This document shows positions 1 through 5,298 of a stretch of 5,430 nucleotides of DNA, piece by piece. A program made the position numbers and the translations under genes. Below the pieces are notes generated by a model that was not told the origin of the DNA, did no database searches, and was given only the letters and a program-made list of their open reading frames with translations. This stretch comes from Ruminococcaceae bacterium UBA5408. GTDB taxonomy: Bacteria; Bacillota; Clostridia; Oscillospirales; Acutalibacteraceae. The DNA lies in the NCBI GenBank assembly GCA_002407645.1, contig DHNU01000007.1, positions 1-5,430 of the forward strand, read 5' to 3'. The first letter of the stretch is position 1; the number at the start of each line of letters is the position of its first letter.

Positions 1-8
1 TCTCACAT

Positions 9-146
9 TTATGCGCTGTAATCTTCGCCGGTTATCTGCTTGTACTCCGCAGCTGTAATCCAGCCGAGCGTTACGGCCTTTTTAAGCCCTGCCTCCGTAA
101 GCTTGCCCTTGCCGCCGTTATAGAGCCTTAAAAGTGTCTGATACAT
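9..146 (-). CDS. XkdX-like small phage tail-region protein (45 aa)
   Basis: A complete 45-residue frame, starting MYQTLLRLY and ending WITAAEYKQITGEDYSA before a TAA stop. The C-terminal pattern W-I-T-x-x-E-Y-K-x-I-T-G-E-D-Y is characteristic of the XkdX family, short proteins encoded in the tail and tail-fibre cluster of PBSX-like phages of Firmicutes. Their exact role is not established. The start is supported by a GGAG(G) ribosome binding site inside the last codons of the upstream baseplate J frame, and only 3 bp separate that gene's stop from this ATG, so the two are read as one leftward operon. In PBSX-like clusters XkdX normally lies further from the baseplate J gene, after DUF2313 and fibre genes, so the direct adjacency suggests missing genes. 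Identification is from the recognised motif and is fairly sure. Confidence 0.8.
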   Translation of the reverse strand: MYQTLLRLYNGGKGKLTEAGLKKAVTLGWITAAEYKQITGEDYSA

Positions 147-149
147 TAA

Positions 150-1127
150 TTACGCCTCCAAACTTGATAATACGAGCGCGTCTACCGTGCTTTGCAGCTG
201 TGCCGCCTGCAGCTTCGCGTAGTAGACCGTTTCGTCGGTAAACCCGACGGAATTAATGTAATCCGTAATTGCCTGTACTACTATGGGCTGAACTACGCTG
301 AAACTTGAGCCTGTTTTTATTTTTACAGCCGCGGCAACGTTGACTTCTAAGTCTGTTGACGTCTTTACCGTTACCGTGTGCCCTATAGGCGCTATGCCGT
401 CGCCGTCCGTTCCCATCAGGGACTGCACTTCCGCCACCTTTGCGGCCGACGCGGTGTTGCCCTGCGTATCACCAATCACAAGCCCCACCTGCCCGGCCGT
501 GCCCATTAAATGTGCCGGGAACACTTTTACGGCTCCTATACCGTTGATGGCAAGCACCTTTTCTTCGTAGTTTGCTATATTGCCGCCAAAAGCTGACTGG
601 CGTGCGGCCTCGTAAAACCGCGTGCGGTAATCATCGTCGCTCTCATCGTCCCGCGCGGCCGTCAGCGGCGTGGAAACAAGCTCCGCGCTGCCAAGGCCGT
701 TGATGTTGTCTGCCGGCAAAATTGTGCCGGAATAAAGATTGCCCGCCGTTCCGGTCTGTTCACAAGTCGCTTTGTACTGTCCCGCAGCGATTTTTTCCGT
801 AAGAGTAAAGGATACGTCCTCAATTTGGAACCGGCTTCCGAGCGGCACGTCCATCGCGGCGCCGGAGCTGTCAAAGGTGTTTATCTGCCTGACGGCATAA
901 GTAGCGGCCTTGCGTTCAAGCCCAAAATCGCAGCAAACGCGGTCGAGCCACTCCCCTTCCGCCGTATCGGCAAAAAGGAGCTGAAACATCTACGCGAGCA
1001 TGTAAGACTGCTGGGCAATTAAAAACGCGCACGGGGATAAGGTGTCGTATATTATGCTGCCCTCGCGCTTATCAACAGTATCGGGCACCCTGTCGAGCAT
1101 CTCTTGTAAAAGCGACTCATATTCCGT
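150..1127 (-). pseudogene. Baseplate J / gp47 (XkdT-like) family protein, interrupted
   Basis: Baseplate J proteins form the wedge or edge of the contractile-tail baseplate. The frame carries the family's N-terminal block (YESLLQEMLDRVPDTVDKREGS, split here as YESLLQEM and LDRVPDTVDKREGSIIYD), then QQSYMLA, a TAG at 990-992, then MFQLLFADTAEGEWLDRV and a 279-residue open frame to TAA at 150-152. FADTAEGE-WLDR directly continues the family pattern, so the TAG breaks one gene and does not separate two. The homologous N-terminus begins near 1127, but the first in-frame ATG is only at 1098-1100. The ATG that overlaps the upstream stop (1139-1141) is in a different frame, which implies a one-base loss or a deletion scar near the start. 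The C-terminus (ending VDALVLSSLEA) also seems shorter than usual, as it lacks the glycine-rich end I expect from the family. The surviving 150-989 frame could be translated alone from the ATG after the stop but would lack the N-terminal block. The family call is strong. Whether it is dead or read through is inference. Confidence 0.85.
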
Positions 1128-1137
1128 ATGACAGACG

Positions 1138-1359
1138 TCATTGTTTTACCTTCTTTCTTTTTGCCCGTTCTTCACGGATACCGGCAATGCGGCCGGCATT
1201 GAATACCGCACAGATTGTACTTATGCCCTCAACGTAATGAAATTTTGATAAACGGTCCTCAACAAACGCTTTGTAGACGTCTATCGCAGCTTCACTTTGC
1301 GAAGGGTAGGAATAACCGTAGAGTTTAACGGCTTCACCGGGCGTTATGTACTGACTCAT
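1138..1359 (-). CDS. Small phage protein with GRIxGIREERAKRKK tail, unknown function (73 aa)
   Basis: A 73-residue protein beginning MSQYITPGEAVKLYGY and ending FNAGRIAGIREERAKRKKVKQ before TGA. The C-terminal pattern (aromatic, N-x-G-R-I-x-G-I-R-x-E-R-x-x-R/K-K) is one I associate with small proteins of early or lysogeny regions in Firmicutes phages. Its function is unknown to me, and the strongly basic tail could bind nucleic acid. There is no signal peptide or membrane segment. The start is well supported: GGAGG sits about 6 bases before the ATG, and the ATG overlaps the upstream gene's stop by 4 bp (ATGA), indicating translational coupling. Its TGA in turn overlaps an out-of-frame ATG leading into the broken baseplate J region. 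Being directly next to a tail gene is unusual for this kind of protein and marks a probable deletion junction. Confidence 0.6.
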   Translation of the reverse strand: MSQYITPGEAVKLYGYSYPSQSEAAIDVYKAFVEDRLSKFHYVEGISTICAVFNAGRIAGIREERAKRKKVKQ

Positions 1360-1667
1360 GCTCTAACCTCCGTCACATCAGCAGCGGCTTTACAGCCGTC
1401 TTGATAAGAACAGCTTTCAAATTCCATAATTTTATTTAAGAGGTTTGCTGTTTGTGGGTCCGGCGCAACGCCAAAATACTTTTTCCAGTTTTCGGCGGTT
1501 AAATTTAATGAATTTAACGGTTTGCTGTTTTTACCGCAGTTATATGCTTTATTTGCTATTGGCACTAAAACCCCTTTTATGAGGCTGCGGCAAGTATCGT
1601 CCATCTTTTTACCTTCATAGGTCTCAAATTTAGCGATTTCATCATTAGCATTTAAAGGATATTGCAT
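1356..1667 (-). CDS. Hypothetical phage protein (103 aa)
   Basis: A 103-residue soluble protein starting MQYPLNANDEIAKFETYEGKK and ending AAADVTEVRA before TGA. I do not recognise the family. It contains three cysteines spread through the chain (the CRSL, YNCGK and SCSYQDGC areas give further Cys residues but no clear zinc-finger spacing) and a tryptophan-rich middle (ENWKKYFGV). No membrane segment or signal peptide is seen. The start is supported by a strong GAGGAG ribosome binding site about 9 bases upstream. It overlaps the next gene by 4 bp (ATGA), so the two small genes form a coupled leftward pair. A hairpin with a T-run lies just upstream (1695-1738). This gene therefore either needs its own promoter very close by or depends on read-through from the HTH gene. 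Confidence 0.55.
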   Translation of the reverse strand: MQYPLNANDEIAKFETYEGKKMDDTCRSLIKGVLVPIANKAYNCGKNSKPLNSLNLTAENWKKYFGVAPDPQTANLLNKIMEFESCSYQDGCKAAADVTEVRA

Positions 1668-1684
1668 TTTTTATTTCACTCCTC

Positions 1685-1713
1685 TTGAAAAAAGCGGAGC
1701 GGTATGCTATATT
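1685..1713 (+). promoter_or_regulatory. Candidate sigma-70/A-type promoter, rightward
   Basis: TTGAAA (1685-1690) and TATATT (1708-1713) are separated by exactly 17 bp. Transcription would start near 1720 and run into the plus-strand terminator at 1752-1796, giving an RNA of about 75 bases. The match overlaps the hairpin at 1695-1738 and lies in AT-rich DNA, so a chance match is quite possible. Confidence 0.3.
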
Positions 1714-1738
1714 TATTATGTAATTATATACCGCTCCG
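1690..1738 (-). terminator. Hairpin with T-run, candidate leftward terminator
   Basis: An 11-bp perfect stem pairs CGGAGCGGTAT (1695-1705) with ATACCGCTCCG (1728-1738) around a 22-base AT-rich loop. Read on the minus strand the stem is followed by CTTTTTTC, the layout of an intrinsic terminator for transcripts from the HTH gene at 1833-2069. The long loop is atypical. The stem ends only about 25 bases before the start of the 1356-1667 gene, so it could also act as an attenuator in that gene's leader. Confidence 0.5.
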
Positions 1739-1751
1739 GCGGTTGTTGTAG

Positions 1752-1796
1752 GCTCTCTGTTAAGCTTTGCGGGCGTTAAACAGAGGGCTTTTCTTT
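1752..1796 (+). terminator. Hairpin with T-run on the plus strand
   Basis: GCTCTCTGTT (1752-1761) pairs with AACAGAGGGC (1779-1788), a 10-bp stem with one G-T wobble, extendable by two pairs past a bulged A. On the plus strand it is followed by TTTTCTTTA. This is a good intrinsic terminator in the rightward direction, yet no rightward protein gene precedes it. It may end a small transcript starting near 1720, or protect the leftward operon from opposing transcription. Confidence 0.5.
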
Positions 1797-1832
1797 ATGC
1801 GAATTTCTCATTAAATTGTCCTTATTTTGTCA

Positions 1833-2069
1833 CTATGTGATTTTACGGATTGTACCCATTTGAACCGTTTCGCGTTGGTTATCCAGGTACTCAAGCAAGC
1901 TGTCAAAATTAATTAGTCGCTTCCTTCCTGCCATAACCGATTTTATTTTTCCTTCAACGGCAAGCTGGCGTATAATATATGTAGTCACGGCTGTATTTGG
2001 GTCTATATTCTTTATTTCTGCAGCTGCTTCTTTAAGCAGACGCATGTGAGGAATAGGCGTATCCATCAC
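1833..2069 (-). CDS. Helix-turn-helix DNA-binding protein, excisionase-like (78 aa)
   Basis: A 78-residue protein with a winged-HTH/MerR-excisionase type layout: helix RLLKEAAAEIKNIDP, then the segment TAVTTYIIRQLAVEGKI, a basic turn MAGRKRL, and a final strand-helix INFDSLLEYLDNQ. This pattern (opening helix, recognition segment, G-K/R-x-x-INFDSLLEYL) is typical of small DNA-binding proteins of Firmicutes phages and integrative elements. They are usually annotated as excisionase or HTH domain proteins and help integrase excise the element or regulate it. It reads away from the integrase, about 2 kb distant with the toxin operon between. Translation can start at GTG 2067-2069 or, more likely, at the adjacent ATG 2064-2066; an AGAAAG/AGG purine stretch precedes them. 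The stop is TAG followed at once by TGA. Specific excisionase activity is inference. Confidence 0.65.
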   Translation of the reverse strand: MMDTPIPHMRLLKEAAAEIKNIDPNTAVTTYIIRQLAVEGKIKSVMAGRKRLINFDSLLEYLDNQRETVQMGTIRKIT

Positions 2070-2094
2070 CTACTTTCTGTGAATTCTGTTTTTG

Positions 2095-2123
2095 ATTATA
2101 AAACAATTTATAAAAAGTGCTAG
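2095..2123 (-). promoter_or_regulatory. Candidate promoter of the HTH gene
   Basis: On the minus strand a perfect TATAAT (2100-2095) lies 17 bp after CTAGCA (2123-2118), which matches the -35 consensus at three of six positions. The predicted start, near 2088, gives a leader of about 20 bases before the HTH gene at 2066/2069. The position suits that gene well, but the weak -35 keeps confidence modest. Confidence 0.4.
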
Positions 2124-2598
2124 AGGCATATTGATGAATACTATTCGTAATTTTAATATTAAAAATACAGCTTTATTATATTTTTATGCAGCTGTCCTTC
2201 AGTGTAACTTTATTTTGGCTAAGCGTGTGTTTGTTCATTTTGAAAAAAAGTGGGTAATTTTTTTTCATGCTATTATAGCTTCCTCGTTTGATTTTTCTTT
2301 ATTCTAATAAAATATAACATTACCGAAATGTTGGGATTTTTAAGCTATAATTTATTCATACTATTTGCCATTCTTTTATCATTAAAGTATAAAATTGCTT
2401 ATTGCTGATAAGTTACCTTATAGGACTTGTCCAACACAATAGGGCTTGGATTGTGATGTTCAATAAGCCATTTTTGAACCATACGCAGCAAAGACATAAA
2501 AATAGCCCACATGCTGCTAATAACAGAATGTGGGTAAATGATATATAAATAGCACAACATATTAGTGAAAACGTAAAAAATTATAAAAATGCGTTGCA
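2124..2598. other. AT-rich intergenic stretch without a convincing gene
   Basis: About 475 bp between the leftward HTH gene and the rightward toxin operon. It holds only short frames made of T-rich, low-complexity sequence on either strand, none with a recognisable family. What can be seen is secondary structure: AACATT/AATGTT (around 2317-2333), CACAAT (2435-2440)/ATTGTG (2450-2455) with a loop that could pair to CCAA at 2431-2434, and the stronger hairpin at 2506-2534. It may serve as the divergent control region of the element. Confidence 0.5.
2506..2534. repeat. Inverted repeat / hairpin
   Basis: CCCACAT (2506-2512) pairs with ATGTGGG (2528-2534). After one mismatch the stem continues with CTG/CAG, leaving a 7-base loop. 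On the minus strand it is followed by CTATTTTTA, so it could act as a weak leftward terminator, but no leftward gene precedes it. It could equally be a protein-binding site upstream of the toxin operon. Confidence 0.4.
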
Positions 2599-2622
2599 AA
2601 TATAACCTATAGGTTATATTAT
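2594..2622 (+). promoter_or_regulatory. Candidate promoter of the toxin-antitoxin-chaperone operon
   Basis: TTGCAA (2594-2599) and TATTAT (2617-2622) are 17 bp apart, and the spacer is filled by the operator palindrome, so a bound repressor would block RNA polymerase. The predicted start, near 2629, would give a very short leader with the AGGAAG site almost at its 5' end. The true start may therefore lie elsewhere. Confidence 0.35.
2599..2620. promoter_or_regulatory. Perfect 22-bp palindrome, probable operator of the toxin-antitoxin operon
   Basis: The half-site AATATAACCTA is followed directly by its exact reverse complement, giving a 22-bp palindrome with no mismatch. It sits just upstream of the toxin gene's ribosome binding site and overlaps the best promoter match (TTGCAA 2594-2599, TATTAT 2617-2622). 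HTH antitoxins of the HigA type commonly bind such palindromes as dimers and repress their own operon, so this is the natural binding site for the product of 3022-3444. The palindrome is seen; the binding partner is inferred. Confidence 0.7.
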
Positions 2623-2641
2623 GTGTTTAGGAAGCGTAAAT

Positions 2642-3025
2642 ATGGACATAATACATAAAGTACCAGGTTACGATCACATATATGCTTATAAATCTTTTTT
2701 AGATGAATTTGATCGATTATTTAAAAATGATAAGGACTCTCTTAAACGGTATAAAAAATCATTGGCACGTCGTTTGGCAATGTTAGATACCGCTGGCATA
2801 ACATGTATTGATAACGAAAGATTTGAATATATCGAGCAGGATATTTATTCAATTCGTTTTCCAAAGAGTAAAAAAAATCCAAGATTTATGTTTACGTTTT
2901 GTTTGGGTGAAAACAATGTAATATTGTTGACCGCATTTTTAGAACAAAATCCTTCAGATTACGAATCTCCAAAGCGTACTTCCCGAAATAGAATAGTTTT
3001 AATTAGGAGGGAATTTGATTTATGA
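2642..3025 (+). CDS. RelE/HigB-like toxin of a toxin-antitoxin-chaperone module
   Basis: Probably an mRNA-cleaving toxin of the RelE/HigB (phage Gp49-like) superfamily. From the ATG at 2642 it has 127 residues. An upstream in-frame ATG at 2621 adds seven, but only the 2642 start has a proper ribosome binding site (AGGAAG, 2629-2634, 7-base spacing), and 2621 lies inside the promoter region. Two N-terminal helices (SFLDEFDRLF, then a basic RYKKSLARRLAML) are followed by the beta-sheet core of the fold: IYSIRF, PRFMFTFCL and NVILLTAFLEQ. That is the E/S-I-R-F ... strand ... V-I-L-L-x-x-F-x-x-x family pattern. RelE-fold catalytic residues vary too much to name them here. Its stop overlaps the antitoxin ATG by 4 bp (ATGA), coupling the two. 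Toxin-first order fits HigBA. The family is fairly sure; activity is untested. Confidence 0.75.
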   Translation: MDIIHKVPGYDHIYAYKSFLDEFDRLFKNDKDSLKRYKKSLARRLAMLDTAGITCIDNERFEYIEQDIYSIRFPKSKKNPRFMFTFCLGENNVILLTAFLEQNPSDYESPKRTSRNRIVLIRREFDL

Positions 3026-3444
3026 CACTACAAGAAAAATTAGATAAGGCTCCAATCGAAAAAAATTTCTTTGCTGGGCTAACTGAAGAAGAAATTGAGT
3101 ATGAAAAACTTATGGGGAAAATTGCAGGACAATTAATTTTGGAGCGTACAAAAAGGCATATGTCTCAAAAGGAATTAGCCGAAAAATTAGGTGTTAAACA
3201 GTCTTTAATTTCTAAATGGGAAAGCGGTGATAATAATTTTACTTTTCATCAGGTAATTAAAATATTTAGTAAATTAGGAATAAAAGTAGATATAGCATTT
3301 AATTCTAATAATGAATATTTGCAAAATAGATATGAGCTGTTTCAGTTTGAGCATTTTAATCACGACATATCTGATAACAGCAGAGAAATATGTAGAGCTA
3401 TTTTAGCAAATTCTTCTACTGAAAAGAGTGAAATAGCATCATGA
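3022..3444 (+). CDS. HTH antitoxin (HigA-like) with C-terminal extension
   Basis: A 140-residue Xre-family DNA-binding protein. An acidic N-terminal helix region (TEEEIEYEKLMGKIAGQLI, roughly residues 21-40) leads into the HTH: MSQKELAEKLGV then KQSLISKWESG (residues 47-69), closing with FHQVIKIFSKLGIKVDIAF (about 75-93). This matches antitoxins that neutralise the adjacent toxin and repress their operon, here probably through the palindrome at 2599-2620. After the HTH come some 47 residues, including an aromatic-rich segment (YLQNRYELFQFEHFN, about 99-113). In TAC systems such a tail is the chaperone addiction region that makes the antitoxin depend on SecB, and the same role is proposed here. 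A strong AGGAGGG site precedes the ATG by about 9 bases. It overlaps the toxin stop and the downstream chaperone start by 4 bp each. Confidence 0.8.
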   Translation: MTLQEKLDKAPIEKNFFAGLTEEEIEYEKLMGKIAGQLILERTKRHMSQKELAEKLGVKQSLISKWESGDNNFTFHQVIKIFSKLGIKVDIAFNSNNEYLQNRYELFQFEHFNHDISDNSREICRAILANSSTEKSEIAS

Positions 3445-3953
3445 ACGTAAACAATCAAATATCCGCCGATATACAATTTATTGGTAGTTGCATTCAAGAA
3501 CTTAAGTTGCTAAATAATATAATTGCTCTTAATAATGATGATAAACGTACATTTGGTATAGATATCAATGTTCACGATATCGACGACCAGGATAAAGACA
3601 ATGCTTTAATTGGCCTTGTGGATTTAGGTGTTTCAATTAAAGTAGCAAGTAAAAATAAGAAAAAAACTAAAATGGACATTGTGATCCAAGGCTGTTTTAA
3701 ATCAACAAACCCCAAACTTTCAAAAGATGATTTTGAGGGAATGCTTTACGTAAACGGTGGGAGTGCTCTATACTCGTTTGCACGCTCTTTAGTTTGTAGC
3801 TTATCCGCAAATATGTATCAAAGCGGAAAACTGCTTTTGCCTATGGTAAATATTATCGAATTACTTAAAGAGAAGGTTGCTAATGCGGAACGGCAAACAG
3901 CCGAAAAGGCAAAACAAATATCAGAAAATAGCAATAAAAAAAATGATAACTAA
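3441..3953 (+). CDS. SecB-like chaperone of a toxin-antitoxin-chaperone module (170 aa)
   Basis: SecB proteins are tetrameric chaperones that hold unfolded substrates on a beta-sheet surface. Here the N-terminal half shows alternating strands (IQFIGSCIQEL, RTFGIDINVHDI, ALIGLVDLGVSIKV, KMDIVIQGCF), as in the SecB sheet. Residues about 105-141 (NGGSALYSFARSLVCSL, then LLLPMVNIIELL) match the most conserved SecB part: the L-[FY]-x-[FY]-x-R helix followed by the L-x-L-P-x-x-N-I loop. A charged C-terminal helix and Asn/Lys-rich tail follow. It is the third gene of the operon, starting 4 bp inside the antitoxin gene (ATGA) with only a weak ribosome binding site, so translation is probably coupled. 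The order toxin-antitoxin-SecB is that of M. tuberculosis Rv1955-Rv1957. Most Firmicutes lack general SecB, favouring a dedicated antitoxin chaperone. Identification rests on motif and context, not a database search. Confidence 0.72.
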   Translation: MNVNNQISADIQFIGSCIQELKLLNNIIALNNDDKRTFGIDINVHDIDDQDKDNALIGLVDLGVSIKVASKNKKKTKMDIVIQGCFKSTNPKLSKDDFEGMLYVNGGSALYSFARSLVCSLSANMYQSGKLLLPMVNIIELLKEKVANAERQTAEKAKQISENSNKKNDN

Positions 3954-4056
3954 TAAAATTTACCTTATTTCTCGGACATGGCAATTATTATACAAAAGGT
4001 AATAAACGAAACAATTTTATATTTTAATACCACAAAATAAGTGAGGCAAGTTTACT

Positions 4057-5255
4057 ATGGCTCGGATCGTTAAACGCGGCAAAGGTTATCAAATTCGTGT
4101 GTCCGACGGATATACTTCAAATGGTAAACAGAATATCCGGACAAAGACATGGACACCGAAAGCCGGCATGACGGAAAATCAAATAAATAAGGAACTTACA
4201 AAGCAGTCCGTTTTATTTGAACAACAATGTCATGGGCTTTCCGAAAGCGCAAATATAAAATTTGAAACCTTTGCTAAGCAGTGGTTTAAGGAATACGCAG
4301 AGCCTAAGCTTCGTGTAAGGACAGTTGACAGGTATAAGCAATACACTGCCCGGACTTATGCAGCTATCGGCAGTATGCGCCTTGACAAAATAACACCGTG
4401 CCATATTCAGTCGTTTATAAATAACCTTCAGGAACCGGGTGTTAATAAAAAAGCCGAAGCAGATGAAAAGCCAAAAGGTTTATCGCCTGGTACCGTCCGT
4501 AATTATCTGTCATTTATATCTACTATATTTGATTATGCCGTCCGAATGAATATGCTGAAAGATAACCCATGCAGCAGAGTTTCATTGCCTCCGCGTAATT
4601 ACAAACAAAGAGATTGCTATACATTAGAGGAAGCACAAAAGTTTTTAAAATTCATGCAATTTGAACCGCTTATGTACCAGGTGTTTTTCACCCTCGCTAT
4701 TTACGGAGGCCTCCGCAAAGGTGAACTGCTCGGCCTTGAATGGAAAGACATTGACTTTGACTCAAACATCATAAGCATTTGCAGGACGTCACTTTATTCA
4801 AAATCAAAAGGCGGCAGCTTTACTGATACCACAAAGACACAAAGCTCACAGCGGTCTTTGAAACTACCTACCGGCATATTTGATTTACTGCGCCGGTATA
4901 AAAAATCGAACAGTCGCAGCAACGCCTTAAAATGGGTGACAGGTGGATTGATACGGACAGGCTGTTTATAACCGAAAATGGCAAGCCAATAGGCAACTCT
5001 ACCCCTTTAAAACGGCTTGATAATTTTTTCGAGCGTGCCGGCCTTAGAAAAGTTACCATACACAGTTTCAGGCATTTAAATGCTTCACTGCTAATCAATG
5101 CCGGTGTGGATGTTAAAACCGTTTCCGCTACTTTAGGGCACTCACAGGTATCAGCGACATTAAATATTTACGCTCATACGTTTGCACAGGCACAAGCGCG
5201 CGCGTCTGAAGCAGTCGCAAACGTACTAAAATTTAGTGATAAAAAGCAAGCATAA
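4057..5255 (+). pseudogene. int: Tyrosine recombinase (phage/ICE integrase), frameshifted
   Basis: Site-specific integrase for insertion and excision of the element. It has an N-terminal arm-binding region (MARIVKRGKGYQIRVSDG, residues 1-58), a core-binding SAM-like domain (about 68-175) and the catalytic domain. Catalytic residues seen are Arg220 (GGLRKGELLGLEW) and Lys260 (DTTKTQSSQRS) in the first frame, and H-x-x-R (HSFRH), His (LGHSQVS) and Tyr (LNIYAHTF) in the second. All are present, but the gene is split. The first frame runs to TAA at 4969-4971. The correct continuation (EQSQQRLKMGDRWIDTDRLF) is in the -1 frame from about 4908, and the shift lies at the A6 run 4900-4905. One A lost from seven, or two gained on four, would explain it. 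Programmed slippage is unlikely, since the site reads T-AAA-AAA and not a standard slippery heptamer. A GTGAGG site lies 10 bases before the ATG. Nominal full length is about 400 aa, normal for the family. Confidence 0.88.
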
Positions 5256-5298
5256 CGGTATGACGTTTCTTATAATTTAGTATTACGTTTTATGTAAT

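Noticed and set aside
340..1022. Open frames on the plus strand and a second minus frame across the baseplate J gene
   Set aside because: Shadows of the GC-richer baseplate J coding sequence, without homology or start signals.
2092..2307. Plus-strand 71-residue frame, with an internal ATG at 2134 preceded by AGAGG
   Set aside because: The product is T-rich, low-complexity hydrophobic sequence without a family pattern, and the frame overlaps the promoter region of the HTH gene. Only the ribosome-site-like AGAGG favours it.
2399..2599. Minus-strand 66-residue frame ending SLLRMVQKWLIEHHNPSPIVLDKSYKVTYQQ
   Set aside because: No ribosome binding site, it begins in the toxin promoter, and it resembles no family I know. 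The last third looks protein-like, so an old gene fragment cannot be excluded.
4900..4906. Programmed -1 ribosomal frameshift in the integrase
   Set aside because: The A6 run is read T-AAA-AAA, not a standard slippery heptamer, and integrases of this family are not known to use frameshifting. A mutation or sequencing error is simpler.
4868..5098. Minus-strand frame opposite the integrase
   Set aside because: Antisense shadow of the integrase catalytic domain; the plus strand carries the conserved motifs.
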